Assembly: GCF_009829085.1 (NCBI RefSeq)
Contig: NZ_WUQY01000005.1
Span: forward strand, 1 to 64,000
Origin: Sphingobacterium bovisgrunnientis
GTDB lineage: Bacteria > Bacteroidota > Bacteroidia > Sphingobacteriales > Sphingobacteriaceae
Reading direction: 5' to 3'
DNA: 64,000 nt
The notes beneath the pieces were generated by a model. The model worked only from the letters and a program-made list of their open reading frames with translations. It had not been told where the DNA came from and ran no database searches. A program made the position numbers and the translations under genes. Positions 9,202 through 17,630 of this stretch are shown one piece after another. Each line of letters starts with the position of its first letter. Within the stretch, counting starts at the first letter, position 1.

Positions 9202-9440
9202 TATATTTTGTTAGCTAAAATTAGAGCTGCTTCAGATTTTCGAATAGCTATTAAAGAATCGTCATGTTTTATTTGAATGCATACCGGACCATCAAAAGGC
9301 GCTTTGTGCTTAATCTTTATGGTAGATCCTGGCGCAAAACCTAATTCATAAAATTTAGCGGGTAATGAGTCGTTTAAGAAAGAATCAATTACGGCTTCAT
9401 CATTTTTGCTAAGCTTATCCAGTGAAACTTTATTTTGCAT
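9201..9440 (-). CDS. feoA: FeoA domain protein
   Basis: 79-aa SH3-like FeoA, a small cytoplasmic regulator or partner of FeoB. The sequence shows the usual KFYELGFAPGS turn, a central beta-hairpin (GPVCIQI) and the SLIAIRKSEAALI end. The ATG at 9440 gives the normal family length; an in-frame TTG at 9476 would add 12 atypical residues. A TACCTTTG promoter element (9481-9474) lies upstream. First gene of the feoA-feoB-Cys-rich operon. Confidence 0.92.
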   Translation of the reverse strand: MQNKVSLDKLSKNDEAVIDSFLNDSLPAKFYELGFAPGSTIKIKHKAPFDGPVCIQIKHDDSLIAIRKSEAALILANKI

Positions 9441-9580
9441 AGTATATGTTTGAATGATATCGATTTCAAAAATCAAAGGTACTTAAAATAGGCTGAGAGG
9501 CGGTTAGACTTTGTGTCAAAAATTTGTTGTATTATTTAGAATTATTAAAAATAAGGTTTTATCTAAGCAAAGGACAAAAA

Positions 9581-9614
9581 AAATCCAAATTTCATACTAT
9601 AGAAATTTGGATTT
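9581..9614 (-). terminator. terminator after ZIP transporter gene
   Basis: Perfect 13-bp arms (9581-9593 / 9602-9614) with an 8-nt loop, followed on the minus strand by a run of eight T. Confidence 0.85.
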
Positions 9615-9635
9615 ACTTTATTTCAGAAATTAAAA

Positions 9636-10523
9636 TTAATGATTGTGTCCTTCATGGTCATCATGATCATGTCCATCATGACTGTGGTCATGCACTTCGT
9701 GGTTGTGATCATCATGTGAATGGTCGTGGTTATGATTGTGGTGCTCATGATTATGTTCATCATGAGAATGTCCGTGATCGCCATGACTATGATCATGTGT
9801 AGGGAATAAGAATGTCGTTAAAGATAAACCAATACCTAAAAATACAGCAGCCATTTTCTGTTTATTGAATTTGTGGTGGTCCGCTGAACCTGATTCGAAG
9901 AGAATAGTAGTTGAAATATGTAAGAAGATACCAATCACAACAGCCATGATTTTGTCAAAGTGCTGCGCAATATTGCTTACTTCCCCGTCACTCAAAAACT
10001 TGCTCGTCAAAAAACCAAGTGGAGTCATTGCTGCGAATATTAACAATAGTACAGTGATTGTTTGTTTATTTAGACGCGTATTTAACAATAAACTTCCTAA
10101 TGCGAAAGCCGCTGGAATATGGTGAATTGCAATACCAAATACCAATTGGCTTTGGTGTCCTGCAACCAACGGCATCCCTTCTAAGAATGCGTGCAGACAT
10201 AAGCTGATCATTATTCCTAACGGAAAACCAGCGTTTTCATGATGATGAATATGACCATGTTCGATACCTTGCGAAAATTGCTCCAGCAATAGTTGAAAAA
10301 TAAATCCTCCTAAAATGTATAAACCTATGATTTCAGGACTTGTATTGCCATCATGGTACGCATGTGGAATCAAATGTAATACTGTAATAGCAAACAAATA
10401 TGCTCCACTGAAAGATAAAATTAACTTGAGGTAATTTGTATTATCGCGTTTTACAAAAAATACTGCTAAACCAGCAATGAATGCTGACACAAATAGTATA
10501 GCAATAATAAGGATTGGACTCAT
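9636..10523 (-). CDS. ZIP family metal transporter with His-rich tail
   Basis: 295-aa ZIP family divalent-metal importer (zinc or iron) with about eight membrane segments. The metal-binding helices show HAFLEGMPL and HHIPAAFALG, corresponding to the TM4/TM5 histidine motifs of the family. A shorter His loop (HGHIHHH) lies near residue 128. The last 53 residues contain 24 histidines alternating with Asp, Asn, Gly and Glu, an unusual position because ZIP His clusters normally lie in the TM3-TM4 loop. It sits in tandem after the PAP2 gene (7-base gap) and near feoAB. Confidence 0.92.
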   Translation of the reverse strand: MSPILIIAILFVSAFIAGLAVFFVKRDNTNYLKLILSFSGAYLFAITVLHLIPHAYHDGNTSPEIIGLYILGGFIFQLLLEQFSQGIEHGHIHHHENAGFPLGIMISLCLHAFLEGMPLVAGHQSQLVFGIAIHHIPAAFALGSLLLNTRLNKQTITVLLLIFAAMTPLGFLTSKFLSDGEVSNIAQHFDKIMAVVIGIFLHISTTILFESGSADHHKFNKQKMAAVFLGIGLSLTTFLFPTHDHSHGDHGHSHDEHNHEHHNHNHDHSHDDHNHEVHDHSHDGHDHDDHEGHNH

Positions 10524-10530
10524 AGAATAT

Positions 10531-11121
10531 TTATGTTGTTAAATTTTGTCTGTTTTCTAAGAAGGACGGTACGAATCGGTTAAATAAATAACCTGAGGTG
10601 AGTCCGATGGCCATACCCAATAATGCTCCAAAAAGTATATCAAAAGGATAGTGGACACCTACATAGATTTGTGAGAATGAGATCGCAGCAGCCCAAAGAA
10701 TACATAACCAAAGTGTATGACGCCATTTGCGACGGAATAATACAATCCAGAAAAATGCCATTGCAAAGTGATTGGTAGCATGTGAACTGGTAAAACTATA
10801 ACCAGAGCCACATCGTACGCGAACATTTACATCGTGCTTAAATTCAATATCATTACACGGACGAATACGTTTTATATTTTTCTTAATTAGATGAGAGGAT
10901 ACAGCATCTGAGATGCCGAAATTCATCAATGTACACGCCACGATTAGTATTCCCAATTTACCATAATGTTTGATAAAAAATATAATGAGAAATAAATATA
11001 AAGGAGCCCACGTGAATGGATTTCTTAATATAGGAAGCAACCAATCAAATACTGGATTACTCAATCCTTGATTTATAGCCAAAAATATTTCCTTATCTAA
11101 TTCTATGATTTGTTGTAACAT
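10531..11121 (-). CDS. PAP2 superfamily membrane phosphatase
   Basis: 196-aa integral membrane phosphatase acting on lipid phosphates or pyrophosphates. The three signatures are KNIKRIRP (K-x6-RP), SFTSSHATNHF (the SxxSH variant with nucleophilic-site His) and SQIYVGVHYPFD (normally SR-x5-H-x3-D). Arg of motif 3 is replaced by Gln. The SSHA variant resembles LpxF-like lipid A phosphatases and other Bacteroidota PAP2 enzymes; undecaprenyl pyrophosphate is an alternative substrate. Probably co-transcribed with the ZIP gene. Confidence 0.88.
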   Translation of the reverse strand: MLQQIIELDKEIFLAINQGLSNPVFDWLLPILRNPFTWAPLYLFLIIFFIKHYGKLGILIVACTLMNFGISDAVSSHLIKKNIKRIRPCNDIEFKHDVNVRVRCGSGYSFTSSHATNHFAMAFFWIVLFRRKWRHTLWLCILWAAAISFSQIYVGVHYPFDILFGALLGMAIGLTSGYLFNRFVPSFLENRQNLTT

Positions 11122-11312
11122 ATGTTTGATTTCGGTTTATGTATTAAGAAGTTAAAAATACATTATTTTCACCCAAAGTGAAATAGTATTTTATTCTAAA
11201 ATACACAAAGTTGCAACAAAGGTAGGTTTTTTGTGATTATTTAAGAATATAAACTTGACATTTTTTTTTAATGTCTTATTTTTACACAACAATAAACTTT
11301 TCAAAAATCATT

Positions 11313-12698
11313 ATGACTTTAATAAAATCCATTTCTGGAATACGTGGTACCATTGGCGGAAGAGCATCTGAAGGACTGACGCCGATCGATATCGTCAAAT
11401 TTACGGCTGCTTTTGGTAAAATCTTAATTAGCAAATCCGGTAATAAAAAAATCGTTTTGGGTCGTGACGCACGTGAGTCAGGAGAAATGGTGACTAATTT
11501 GGTTGTTGGAACTTTGCAAAGTATTGGTGCTGAAGTTATCAATTTGGGATTATCCACGACGCCAACCGTTGAAATCGCTGTACCACTGGAAAAAGCAGCA
11601 GGTGGAATTATTTTGACAGCTTCGCACAATCCTGGTCAATGGAATGCCTTAAAGTTGTTGAATGAAAAAGGTGAATTCATTTCAGACGCAGAAGGAAAAG
11701 AAGTGTTGGCTTTGGGTGAAAGTTTGGATTTTGACTTTGCTGAAGTTCAAGATTTAGGTCAAGTAATCAATGATGACTCATACTTACAAAAGCATATAGA
11801 TGCGGTACTTGCATTGGAATATGTGGACGTAGAGGCTATAAAAAATGCAAATTTCAAAGTAGCGGTGGATGCAGTAAATAGTACGGGTGGAATTTTTATT
11901 CCGGCTCTATTAGAAGCTTTAGGTGTACAGACTATTTTTAAAATTCACTGTGAGCCTAACGGCAAATTCCCACACAATCCAGAACCATTAAAAGAACATT
12001 TGACAGACTTATCAGCTGCAGTTTTAGAGAATGGTGCTGATCTAGGTATTGCAGTAGATCCTGATGTTGACCGTTTGGTGTTTATGATGGAAGATGGCGA
12101 ATTGTTCGGTGAAGAATATACTTTAGTTGCGGTAGCGGACTATTTGCTTTCAAAACAAAAGGGAAACACAGTTTCGAATCTTTCATCAACTCGTGCTTTG
12201 CGAGATGTCACAGTGAAGCATGGCGGTGAGTATTTTGCTGCTGCAGTAGGCGAGGTAAATGTGGTTACTAAAATGAAAGAAGTAGACGCGGTTATTGGTG
12301 GCGAAGGTAATGGTGGTGTGATCTATCCAGCTTCGCACTATGGTCGTGATGCTTTGGTAGGGGTTGCAATTTTATTGTCTCACCTTGCAAAATTAGGAAT
12401 GAAAATGTCAGAATACCGGGCAGAACTTCCGCAATATTACATGTCAAAAAATAAGATCACACTGACACCAGAGTTGGATATTGATGGTTTATTGGATGCG
12501 ATGCAAAAGAAATATGCACACGAAAATCATACCACTATTGATGGCTTAAAAATTGATTTTGAAAACGAATGGGTGCATTTGCGCAAATCAAATACAGAGC
12601 CAATCATTCGTATTTATTCAGAAGGCCCAACACCTGAAGCCGCAGAAGCAATCGCGCAAAAGATTATGAATGAAATGCAAGAAATTATTTCAAAATAA
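11313..12698 (+). CDS. glmM: Phosphoglucosamine mutase
   Basis: 462-aa alpha-D-phosphohexomutase converting glucosamine-6-P to glucosamine-1-P for UDP-GlcNAc synthesis. The active-site phosphoserine is Ser104 in TASHNPG, the metal loop is DPDVDRL (about 249-255), the sugar loop is GGEGNGG, and the phosphate-binding loop is RKSNTEPIIRIY. I chose the ATG at 11313 because homologues begin at MTLIKSISGIRG; an ATG at 11271 would add 14 residues. Weak promoter elements lie near 11230-11257. Confidence 0.93.
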   Translation: MTLIKSISGIRGTIGGRASEGLTPIDIVKFTAAFGKILISKSGNKKIVLGRDARESGEMVTNLVVGTLQSIGAEVINLGLSTTPTVEIAVPLEKAAGGIILTASHNPGQWNALKLLNEKGEFISDAEGKEVLALGESLDFDFAEVQDLGQVINDDSYLQKHIDAVLALEYVDVEAIKNANFKVAVDAVNSTGGIFIPALLEALGVQTIFKIHCEPNGKFPHNPEPLKEHLTDLSAAVLENGADLGIAVDPDVDRLVFMMEDGELFGEEYTLVAVADYLLSKQKGNTVSNLSSTRALRDVTVKHGGEYFAAAVGEVNVVTKMKEVDAVIGGEGNGGVIYPASHYGRDALVGVAILLSHLAKLGMKMSEYRAELPQYYMSKNKITLTPELDIDGLLDAMQKKYAHENHTTIDGLKIDFENEWVHLRKSNTEPIIRIYSEGPTPEAAEAIAQKIMNEMQEIISK

Positions 12699-12703
12699 AA
12701 ACA

Positions 12704-12734
12704 AAGCCCTATCAAAAATTTTGATAGGGCTTTT
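12704..12734 (+). terminator. bidirectional terminator after glmM
   Basis: Perfect inverted repeat with a GCCCTATC core (arms about 12704-12717 and 12720-12733). T-rich flanks on both strands serve glmM and the converging small membrane gene. Confidence 0.85.
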
Positions 12735-12757
12735 CATATAATAATTAAACACGTATT

Positions 12758-12955
12758 CTACACAAAGTGCGCATGCTGATAATGTCTTTGGAATCTCTTT
12801 TTATTCTTAGCATCTAGATGCGCTGCTACTGCCCAAATAGCTGCTGGCAACCATCCTATTAACGTACACTGAAGAATAACACATAGGATTCCTACTAGGA
12901 TTTTGCCACGTAAAAAGAAAGACAGCCAAGGTAATAAAACGGCTATAAGTATCAT
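12758..12955 (-). CDS. YqaE/Pmp3-like small membrane protein
   Basis: 65-aa protein with two hydrophobic segments separated by the turn region ending QCTLIGWLPAAIWAV, the pattern of the YqaE/Pmp3 (UPF0057) stress-linked membrane peptides, plus a basic and His-containing tail. The DUF4342 gene lies 14 bases upstream, so the two are probably co-transcribed. The role, possibly membrane potential or stress, is inferred from the family only. Confidence 0.8.
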   Translation of the reverse strand: MILIAVLLPWLSFFLRGKILVGILCVILQCTLIGWLPAAIWAVAAHLDAKNKKRFQRHYQHAHFV

Positions 12956-12969
12956 TATGCTTTGTAAAA

Positions 12970-13260
12970 TTAAACTAAAGGATTTTCTTCTTCAACTACT
13001 GTTTCTTCAGTTTTAGGCTCATCGTCTTTGCGTTCAACAATGATTTTGCATTCTGCAACGATAGCTGCAATAGCGCCCACAGCAGCAAATATTGGCGCAA
13101 GTAGTACACCTACAATTCCGATAGATACTGGAAAACTAATGATTTCTTTTTCATTCTTATCAGCTATAGTAACCTTAGTTACGTTAGCATCATTAAACAA
13201 ATCTTTTACTTTTTTAAGTAAATTTTCACCTGAGATATTGAATGTTTCTTTGTAAGCCAT
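12970..13260 (-). CDS. DUF4342 domain protein
   Basis: 96-aa protein with a cytoplasmic start (residues 1-45), one glycine/alanine-rich hydrophobic helix (about 46-68, VGVLLAPIFAAVGAIAAIV) and an acidic tail. The layout matches DUF4342, whose function is unknown. A TACTTTTG element (13318-13311) lies about 50 nt upstream of the ATG. It is followed by the Pmp3-like gene. Confidence 0.8.
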   Translation of the reverse strand: MAYKETFNISGENLLKKVKDLFNDANVTKVTIADKNEKEIISFPVSIGIVGVLLAPIFAAVGAIAAIVAECKIIVERKDDEPKTEETVVEEENPLV

Positions 13261-13460
13261 GATTTCTATGTTTTAATATGTTTTTATCAATTATGTTTCT
13301 GATTATGTTTCAAAAGTAGGCAATGATTTAGCTTCTTTTTATGCGAATTAGGTGAAAACGATGAGTTAATCGGTGAATGACTGTTCTGGCTCGGTTAATA
13401 TTTACGATTTTGAGACTTTTTGGGTAAATTTATATTATCTACAATAAGCAATTACAGAAG

Positions 13461-13916
13461 ATGAATTATACAATTAAACACAGTTTTTGGGACGCAAAAA
13501 CTGAACTACTTCGCGATGGGCATGTAATAGGAAGCATTGAAAGCAGTGGTTTTTTGAGATATACTACAACAGGTTATTTACACGATAAAGTATTCACATT
13601 CGCGAATAGGGGAGTTTTTTCTTCACGAACAGAAATATTTGACCATTGTAATAACTTAATTGGTGATATCGAATATGCGAAATGGTCATCAAAAGCAGAA
13701 GTAGATTTGAATGGATTAAAATATTATTGGAAACCTTCTAATTTTTGGGCAACTAAATGGATATTAGAAGATCAATATAATAATGAGATTCATTTGGCAA
13801 AAAATGAGTTTTCTGTAAATTATAGTACTTATGAGGATAATGAATTTTTGTTTCTGTTAGCCACATTTTTATTATTCAATCATCATCGCAAATTGACTGC
13901 ATCAGGTGCTGCATAA
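13461..13916 (+). CDS. hypothetical protein
   Basis: 151-aa protein without signal peptide. It looks all-beta, with repeated Trp/Tyr/Phe-rich strands (HSFWDAKTELL, RYTTTGYLHDKVF, LKYYWKPSNFWATKW), and ends in a short hydrophobic stretch. The strand pattern is reminiscent of tubby/LURP-one folds, but that is only an impression and I assign no family. ATG at 13461. It stands alone and converges on the response-regulator gene, 22 bases away. Confidence 0.6.
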   Translation: MNYTIKHSFWDAKTELLRDGHVIGSIESSGFLRYTTTGYLHDKVFTFANRGVFSSRTEIFDHCNNLIGDIEYAKWSSKAEVDLNGLKYYWKPSNFWATKWILEDQYNNEIHLAKNEFSVNYSTYEDNEFLFLLATFLLFNHHRKLTASGAA

Positions 13917-13938
13917 AAATGCATTATAGCCATTTATT

Positions 13939-14571
13939 TTATATTGCCATATTTACAGCACTTACCTTGTTATTGACTTGAAGTTTGCGGTAAATGTTTT
14001 CTATGTGCTTTCGTACAGTTCCTTCGCTGATAAATAATCGGTCAGCAATTTGTTTACAACCTAGTCCATTTTTTAGTTCTTTCAAAATATCCATTTCACG
14101 TTGGGATAATATATTTTCTACCGTAGGAGACGAAGATGCTAATGAAGACTTTTTAATATAATTTAAGGTTTTGAGTGCTATTCCTGCAGACATTGCCGCA
14201 TTACCACAATACACATCTACAATGGATTTATGTATAGTAAATTCATCTTTATCTTTCAATAAATATCCCGATGCACCTGCCAATATCGCATTAAAAATCT
14301 TTTCATCATCATCGAATGTTGTAAGCATTAATACTTTGACTTCTGAATAAATATCTTTTAGATTTTTCGTTGCAGTAATGCCATCTAAAATAGGCATATC
14401 GATATCCATTAAAACTACATCAACTAATTGTTGCTGATATTTTTCTATTAAATCAACACCATTATTTGCAATTAACAACACCTCTACATCCTCGAAATTT
14501 TCTAACTTCTTTAGAATGGATTTCAAAGCTAAGACATTATCTTCTGCTATACCTATACATATTTTTTGCAT
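13939..14571 (-). CDS. LuxR/NarL-type response regulator
   Basis: 210-aa two-component regulator. The receiver domain (residues 1-120) carries the phospho-acceptor Asp in VVLMDIDMP, the conserved Thr in MLTTFDD and the Lys in YLLKDKD. A C-terminal LuxR helix-turn-helix (about 145-205) contains LSQREMDILKELKNG and ISEGTVRKHIENIYRKL. ATG at 14571 preferred over a GTG eight codons upstream. Its likely sensor kinase, immediately upstream, survives only as a fragment, so this regulator is probably orphaned. Confidence 0.93.
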   Translation of the reverse strand: MQKICIGIAEDNVLALKSILKKLENFEDVEVLLIANNGVDLIEKYQQQLVDVVLMDIDMPILDGITATKNLKDIYSEVKVLMLTTFDDDEKIFNAILAGASGYLLKDKDEFTIHKSIVDVYCGNAAMSAGIALKTLNYIKKSSLASSSPTVENILSQREMDILKELKNGLGCKQIADRLFISEGTVRKHIENIYRKLQVNNKVSAVNMAI

Positions 14572-14634
14572 ACTATTTTTATTAACAAAGTACACGAATA
14601 TTATCTTTCATCACCATACGCAAAGTTGCGTATA

Positions 14635-14898
14635 TTAATTTATTGTCAATTCAACTTGTATATCAGTACCTTCTTGCACTTTACTGAATAAAGTATAATT
14701 CGCATCAATTTCTAGGGCGTGCTGCTTCATGTTTTTCAATCCAAAACTGGCTTTTGTAGTATTATTTTCAAAGCCAATACCATTGTCTTTAATATGAATT
14801 TGTAATTTATGATGCTTTACATTTACATGCACAATTATTTGCGTCGCTTTGCTATGTTTTAAGCTATTATTGGTCGCTGTTCTGGTGTGGAATATTAT
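14635..14898 (-). pseudogene. sensor histidine kinase remnant (ATPase domain only)
   Basis: Open frame of about 87 codons with a clear histidine-kinase HATPase C-terminus: N-box (ATNNSLKHSKATQ, translated upstream of any ATG), G1 box (KDNGIGF) and a final SFGLKNMKQHALEID helix. An in-frame stop at 14899-14901 cuts it off. The dimerisation/phospho-acceptor domain, membrane segments and first part of the N-box helix are missing, and the next 110 bases are AT-rich with no coding signal. The only start is a GTG at 14832. Best read as a 5'-truncated kinase gene next to its regulator. Confidence 0.8.
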
Positions 14899-15012
14899 TT
14901 AAAATACGAATTATTGCGTATTGTAGGATTTATCGATGATTAGGATTTTTATATAAAATAATTATAGGTCTGAAATACCTGGAATTATTGATGAAACTTA
15001 ACTTATTAACTA
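14899..15012. other. AT-rich gap upstream of kinase remnant
   Basis: This gap sits where the rest of the histidine-kinase gene would be expected. It has stops in all minus-strand frames and no recognisable kinase sequence. It also carries the leader of the gene at 15013. Confidence 0.4.
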
Positions 15013-16065
15013 ATGAAAAGATTTTTTATAATAGCATTACTTCTAGGAAGTTTTGAGAGCTATAGCAAAACACTTGGCGATTTTACTCCTACGACAAACC
15101 CCAGCTTTGCTTTAGGAAAGGCTAAGGGCGAGAAAGATATTTATATCGCTAGTTTTACAGTGAATTATCAGGTTTACAATGAAAAAGAAGATTTTAAGCA
15201 GGGGGGGCGCGCATTTGGTGGTGGAGCGTTTAAAGGTGATGCTTTGGCTGCACTTTCTGTAGGATTGACAGGAATTTCGGAGCAGGATGTCCAATCGACA
15301 ACTGACAAATTGTATCAAGACTTTTTGGCTACGATCAAAGCAAAAGGACTGAACGTAATTACAGCTGATCAAGCTGGTAAAGCGGATACTTATAGTGATT
15401 ATACTCGATTAGAAGGAGGGAGGGTGAGTAAGTCTCAATACGATGGTTTGTTGTCTGTCACGCCTACAGGATATAGTTATTATGTGAAAAGTATAAAAAA
15501 GGATGGTAAGGAGAAGAAGGGCGGATTTTTGGGACAGCCTCATTTTGTATATGGCAAGTTATCCAAAGATTTAGATGATGCTATTATTGCTAATGTAGAG
15601 CTTTTTGTGACTTTTGTGAAGGATAAAAACGCTTGGGGTGGTGCTGGTGCAAATGTAAAAGTAGAAACACAATTGCGCGTTGCAGCTGTCGAAGGAATCG
15701 TTAACAAAAGTGACGCAAAAATTAAATTGAAAGGACAAAATAGCGTTGAGATGGTAACGAGTACAGTAGAATTTTATCGTGGAAAGGCAGGGGCTGGACC
15801 AGAAACGATGCATGTTGGTATTCTGAAAAAACCTCTATTAATCAATGGTGTGGTCGAGTCGAAGAAGCTTCAAAGTTTTGCCGCAAATCGGACAGATTTT
15901 ACAGGCACTTCAGCTGGACTTTATACTTTTTACAATCCTGAAAATGTAAAAAGTACAAATTCAAATGTAATCCAAGTCGATGGTGCACAATATGCTAAAG
16001 GTACGTATGAGGCCTGTAAAAAGTTGATTGATCACCATACGAACGAATTTTTTAGTAAGCTTTAG
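15013..16065 (+). CDS. secreted hypothetical protein
   Basis: 350-aa protein with a Sec signal peptide (about residues 1-18, MKRFFIIALLLGSFESYSK). The mature part is Gly/Lys-rich with predicted mixed alpha/beta content, including a GGRAFGGGAFKG stretch near residue 62. I recognise no family and no catalytic motif. It is a single gene with an 11-bp hairpin terminator downstream. Envelope location is inferred from the leader; function is unknown. Confidence 0.75.
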   Translation: MKRFFIIALLLGSFESYSKTLGDFTPTTNPSFALGKAKGEKDIYIASFTVNYQVYNEKEDFKQGGRAFGGGAFKGDALAALSVGLTGISEQDVQSTTDKLYQDFLATIKAKGLNVITADQAGKADTYSDYTRLEGGRVSKSQYDGLLSVTPTGYSYYVKSIKKDGKEKKGGFLGQPHFVYGKLSKDLDDAIIANVELFVTFVKDKNAWGGAGANVKVETQLRVAAVEGIVNKSDAKIKLKGQNSVEMVTSTVEFYRGKAGAGPETMHVGILKKPLLINGVVESKKLQSFAANRTDFTGTSAGLYTFYNPENVKSTNSNVIQVDGAQYAKGTYEACKKLIDHHTNEFFSKL

Positions 16066-16110
16066 TGTTCATAATTCATAAGTAGGTTTTAATATCCCTA
16101 ATTAAAATCA

Positions 16111-16140
16111 AGAGGCTTAATCTGTGTGAATTAAGCCTCT
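16111..16140 (+). terminator. bidirectional terminator
   Basis: Perfect 11-bp arms (16111-16121 / 16130-16140) with an 8-nt loop, followed by a T-rich tract. It separates the converging 350-aa gene and tcdA. Confidence 0.85.
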
Positions 16141-16145
16141 ATTTT

Positions 16146-16874
16146 TTATACTTTCTTTCCGATCAAATCTCGAATCGCCACCGAAGCAATTGCGCCTCCA
16201 AATGCGGCTGGCAAATACGACATAGTACCATAAGCCGATTTTTTATAATTACTTCCATCCGTATACAATAAAGAAGCTTTATCTGGTAATTCTGTCGAGA
16301 AAGCAACTTTCACACCTTCACGAATATCATGTTTACGTAGTTTTTTACGGATGTGTTGTGCTAATTTACAATTATACGTTTTGCTGATATCGGCAATTTG
16401 GATTTTCGTAGGATCTACTTTACCACCCGCACCCATCGAGCTCACGAAAGGAATTTTGGCTGCATACGCTTGACGTATCAAAAATAATTTTGGAGTAATA
16501 CTGTCAATAGCTTCAACGATATAATCTGGTTTTTCAGCGATAAGCATTTCGACACGATCAGGGATTACAAATTCTTCGTAAACTGTCAAATCCAATTCTG
16601 GATTAATGTCCAACAAACGTTGTTTCATAATTTCAGATTTTGCTACGCCGTGATTTGTTGCCAATGCAGGAAGCTGTCTGTTGCGGTTAGAAGGATCTAC
16701 TGTATCGCCATCGATAATCGTCATTTTGCCGACACCCGCACGTGCGATAAATTCTGCCGCAAAGGAACCAACACCACCTAAGCCCAATACCAAAACATGT
16801 GAATTTGCTAATTTCTCTAGAGCCTCACGGCCAATTAATGCCTCTGTTCTTGATAACCAAGATAAATCTTTCAT
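16146..16874 (-). CDS. tcdA: tRNA threonylcarbamoyladenosine dehydratase
   Basis: 242-aa E1-like (ThiF/MoeB superfamily) enzyme that uses ATP to cyclise t6A to ct6A in tRNAs. The nucleotide-binding GLGGVGS motif is at about residues 32-38, followed by the acidic DGDTVDPSNRNRQ adenylation segment. The C-terminus carries the TMSYLPAAFGG stretch typical of TcdA/CsdL. The start overlaps the tatD stop by 4 bases (ATGA), so the two are translationally coupled. Confidence 0.92.
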   Translation of the reverse strand: MKDLSWLSRTEALIGREALEKLANSHVLVLGLGGVGSFAAEFIARAGVGKMTIIDGDTVDPSNRNRQLPALATNHGVAKSEIMKQRLLDINPELDLTVYEEFVIPDRVEMLIAEKPDYIVEAIDSITPKLFLIRQAYAAKIPFVSSMGAGGKVDPTKIQIADISKTYNCKLAQHIRKKLRKHDIREGVKVAFSTELPDKASLLYTDGSNYKKSAYGTMSYLPAAFGGAIASVAIRDLIGKKV

Positions 16875-17527
16875 GCCAATATGTTGTATCTAAATACGTT
16901 CTGAAAATTTTTGACTATTTGTTCTTGCAAATCAAACATGCTGATTTTTCGAATGCTGCAAAAATAAGAATAAATATCTACTACATTGGTAGATATATCA
17001 TCAGTTTCGAAGAAAATTTTAGTTAAATCTACCGATTTTATGAAATCGTCTTGATTTCCCTTCAAAATAGAAGACCCTAAGCTAACAAAATACTCTTGTT
17101 GAAGAATGGAATTTCCTAATTCCGCTTTTTTGTTGAATCCATGAAAAACAACAGGAACGTTAACTTTTTGCTCTTTCAGAATAGCAAGAACTTCTTGATA
17201 AGCGCGTACGCAATGAATAATTAATGGCTTTTGCAATACATTAGCTAATTGAATTTGCTTTTCAAAAATTTCGATCTGTAATTGCCAATTCGTTTCGGTG
17301 ATTTTGTCCAATCCACATTCGCCAATGGCTAAGATATTTTCAGCAGTAGCAGATGATTTCAATAATTCAAATTGAATGTCTTTTTCTTTATCTATATGCC
17401 AAGGATGAATCCCAACTGAACAAATTTCTTTTGGAAAATTTTCTTCTCCAATGATACAATTCAGTAATTGAAAAGTATTTGAATCTTTTTTCAGTTGATG
17501 GGTATGAATGTCGATATATGTCAGCAT
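16871..17527 (-). CDS. TatD family metal-dependent hydrolase
   Basis: 218-aa TIM-barrel metallohydrolase of the TatD DNase family. Metal ligands are visible as DIHTHQ near the N-terminus, GIHPWH, the Glu in IGECGLD, and the His in HCVRAYQ. It is shorter than the usual 255-265 aa, as is common for Bacteroidota members. ATG at 17527. First gene of the tatD-tcdA pair. Proposed activity: 3'-5' exonuclease/DNase. Confidence 0.9.
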   Translation of the reverse strand: MLTYIDIHTHQLKKDSNTFQLLNCIIGEENFPKEICSVGIHPWHIDKEKDIQFELLKSSATAENILAIGECGLDKITETNWQLQIEIFEKQIQLANVLQKPLIIHCVRAYQEVLAILKEQKVNVPVVFHGFNKKAELGNSILQQEYFVSLGSSILKGNQDDFIKSVDLTKIFFETDDISTNVVDIYSYFCSIRKISMFDLQEQIVKNFQNVFRYNILA

Positions 17528-17618
17528 TGATGTAATTTACAAAAAGAAGTCAGCATGTTGCACAACGAGTGTTGAAATATTTTACTAAAAAATTTAGCAA
17601 AATATTATTTTGAATACC

Positions 17619-17626
17619 TAGTTTTG
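17619..17626 (+). promoter_or_regulatory. -7 element next to dnaE2 start
   Basis: TAGTTTTG matches TAnnTTTG and ends only 4 bases before the ATG at 17631, which would give a leaderless or near-leaderless mRNA. No good -33 partner is seen at 19 nt, so the call is tentative. Confidence 0.35.
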
Positions 17627-17630
17627 CATT

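Noticed and set aside
9524..9802. His/Asp-rich open frame on the plus strand
   Set aside because: It is the antisense shadow of the transporter's repetitive His tail. The minus-strand frame has the family's membrane segments and a terminator.
11271..11312. Upstream ATG of glmM as the true start
   Set aside because: The extra 14 residues are unlike the family, whose proteins begin at MTLIKSISGIRG.
13461..13916. Tubby/LURP-one-like assignment for the 151-aa protein
   Set aside because: Strand pattern alone is suggestive but no signature residue could be identified, so it is left as hypothetical.
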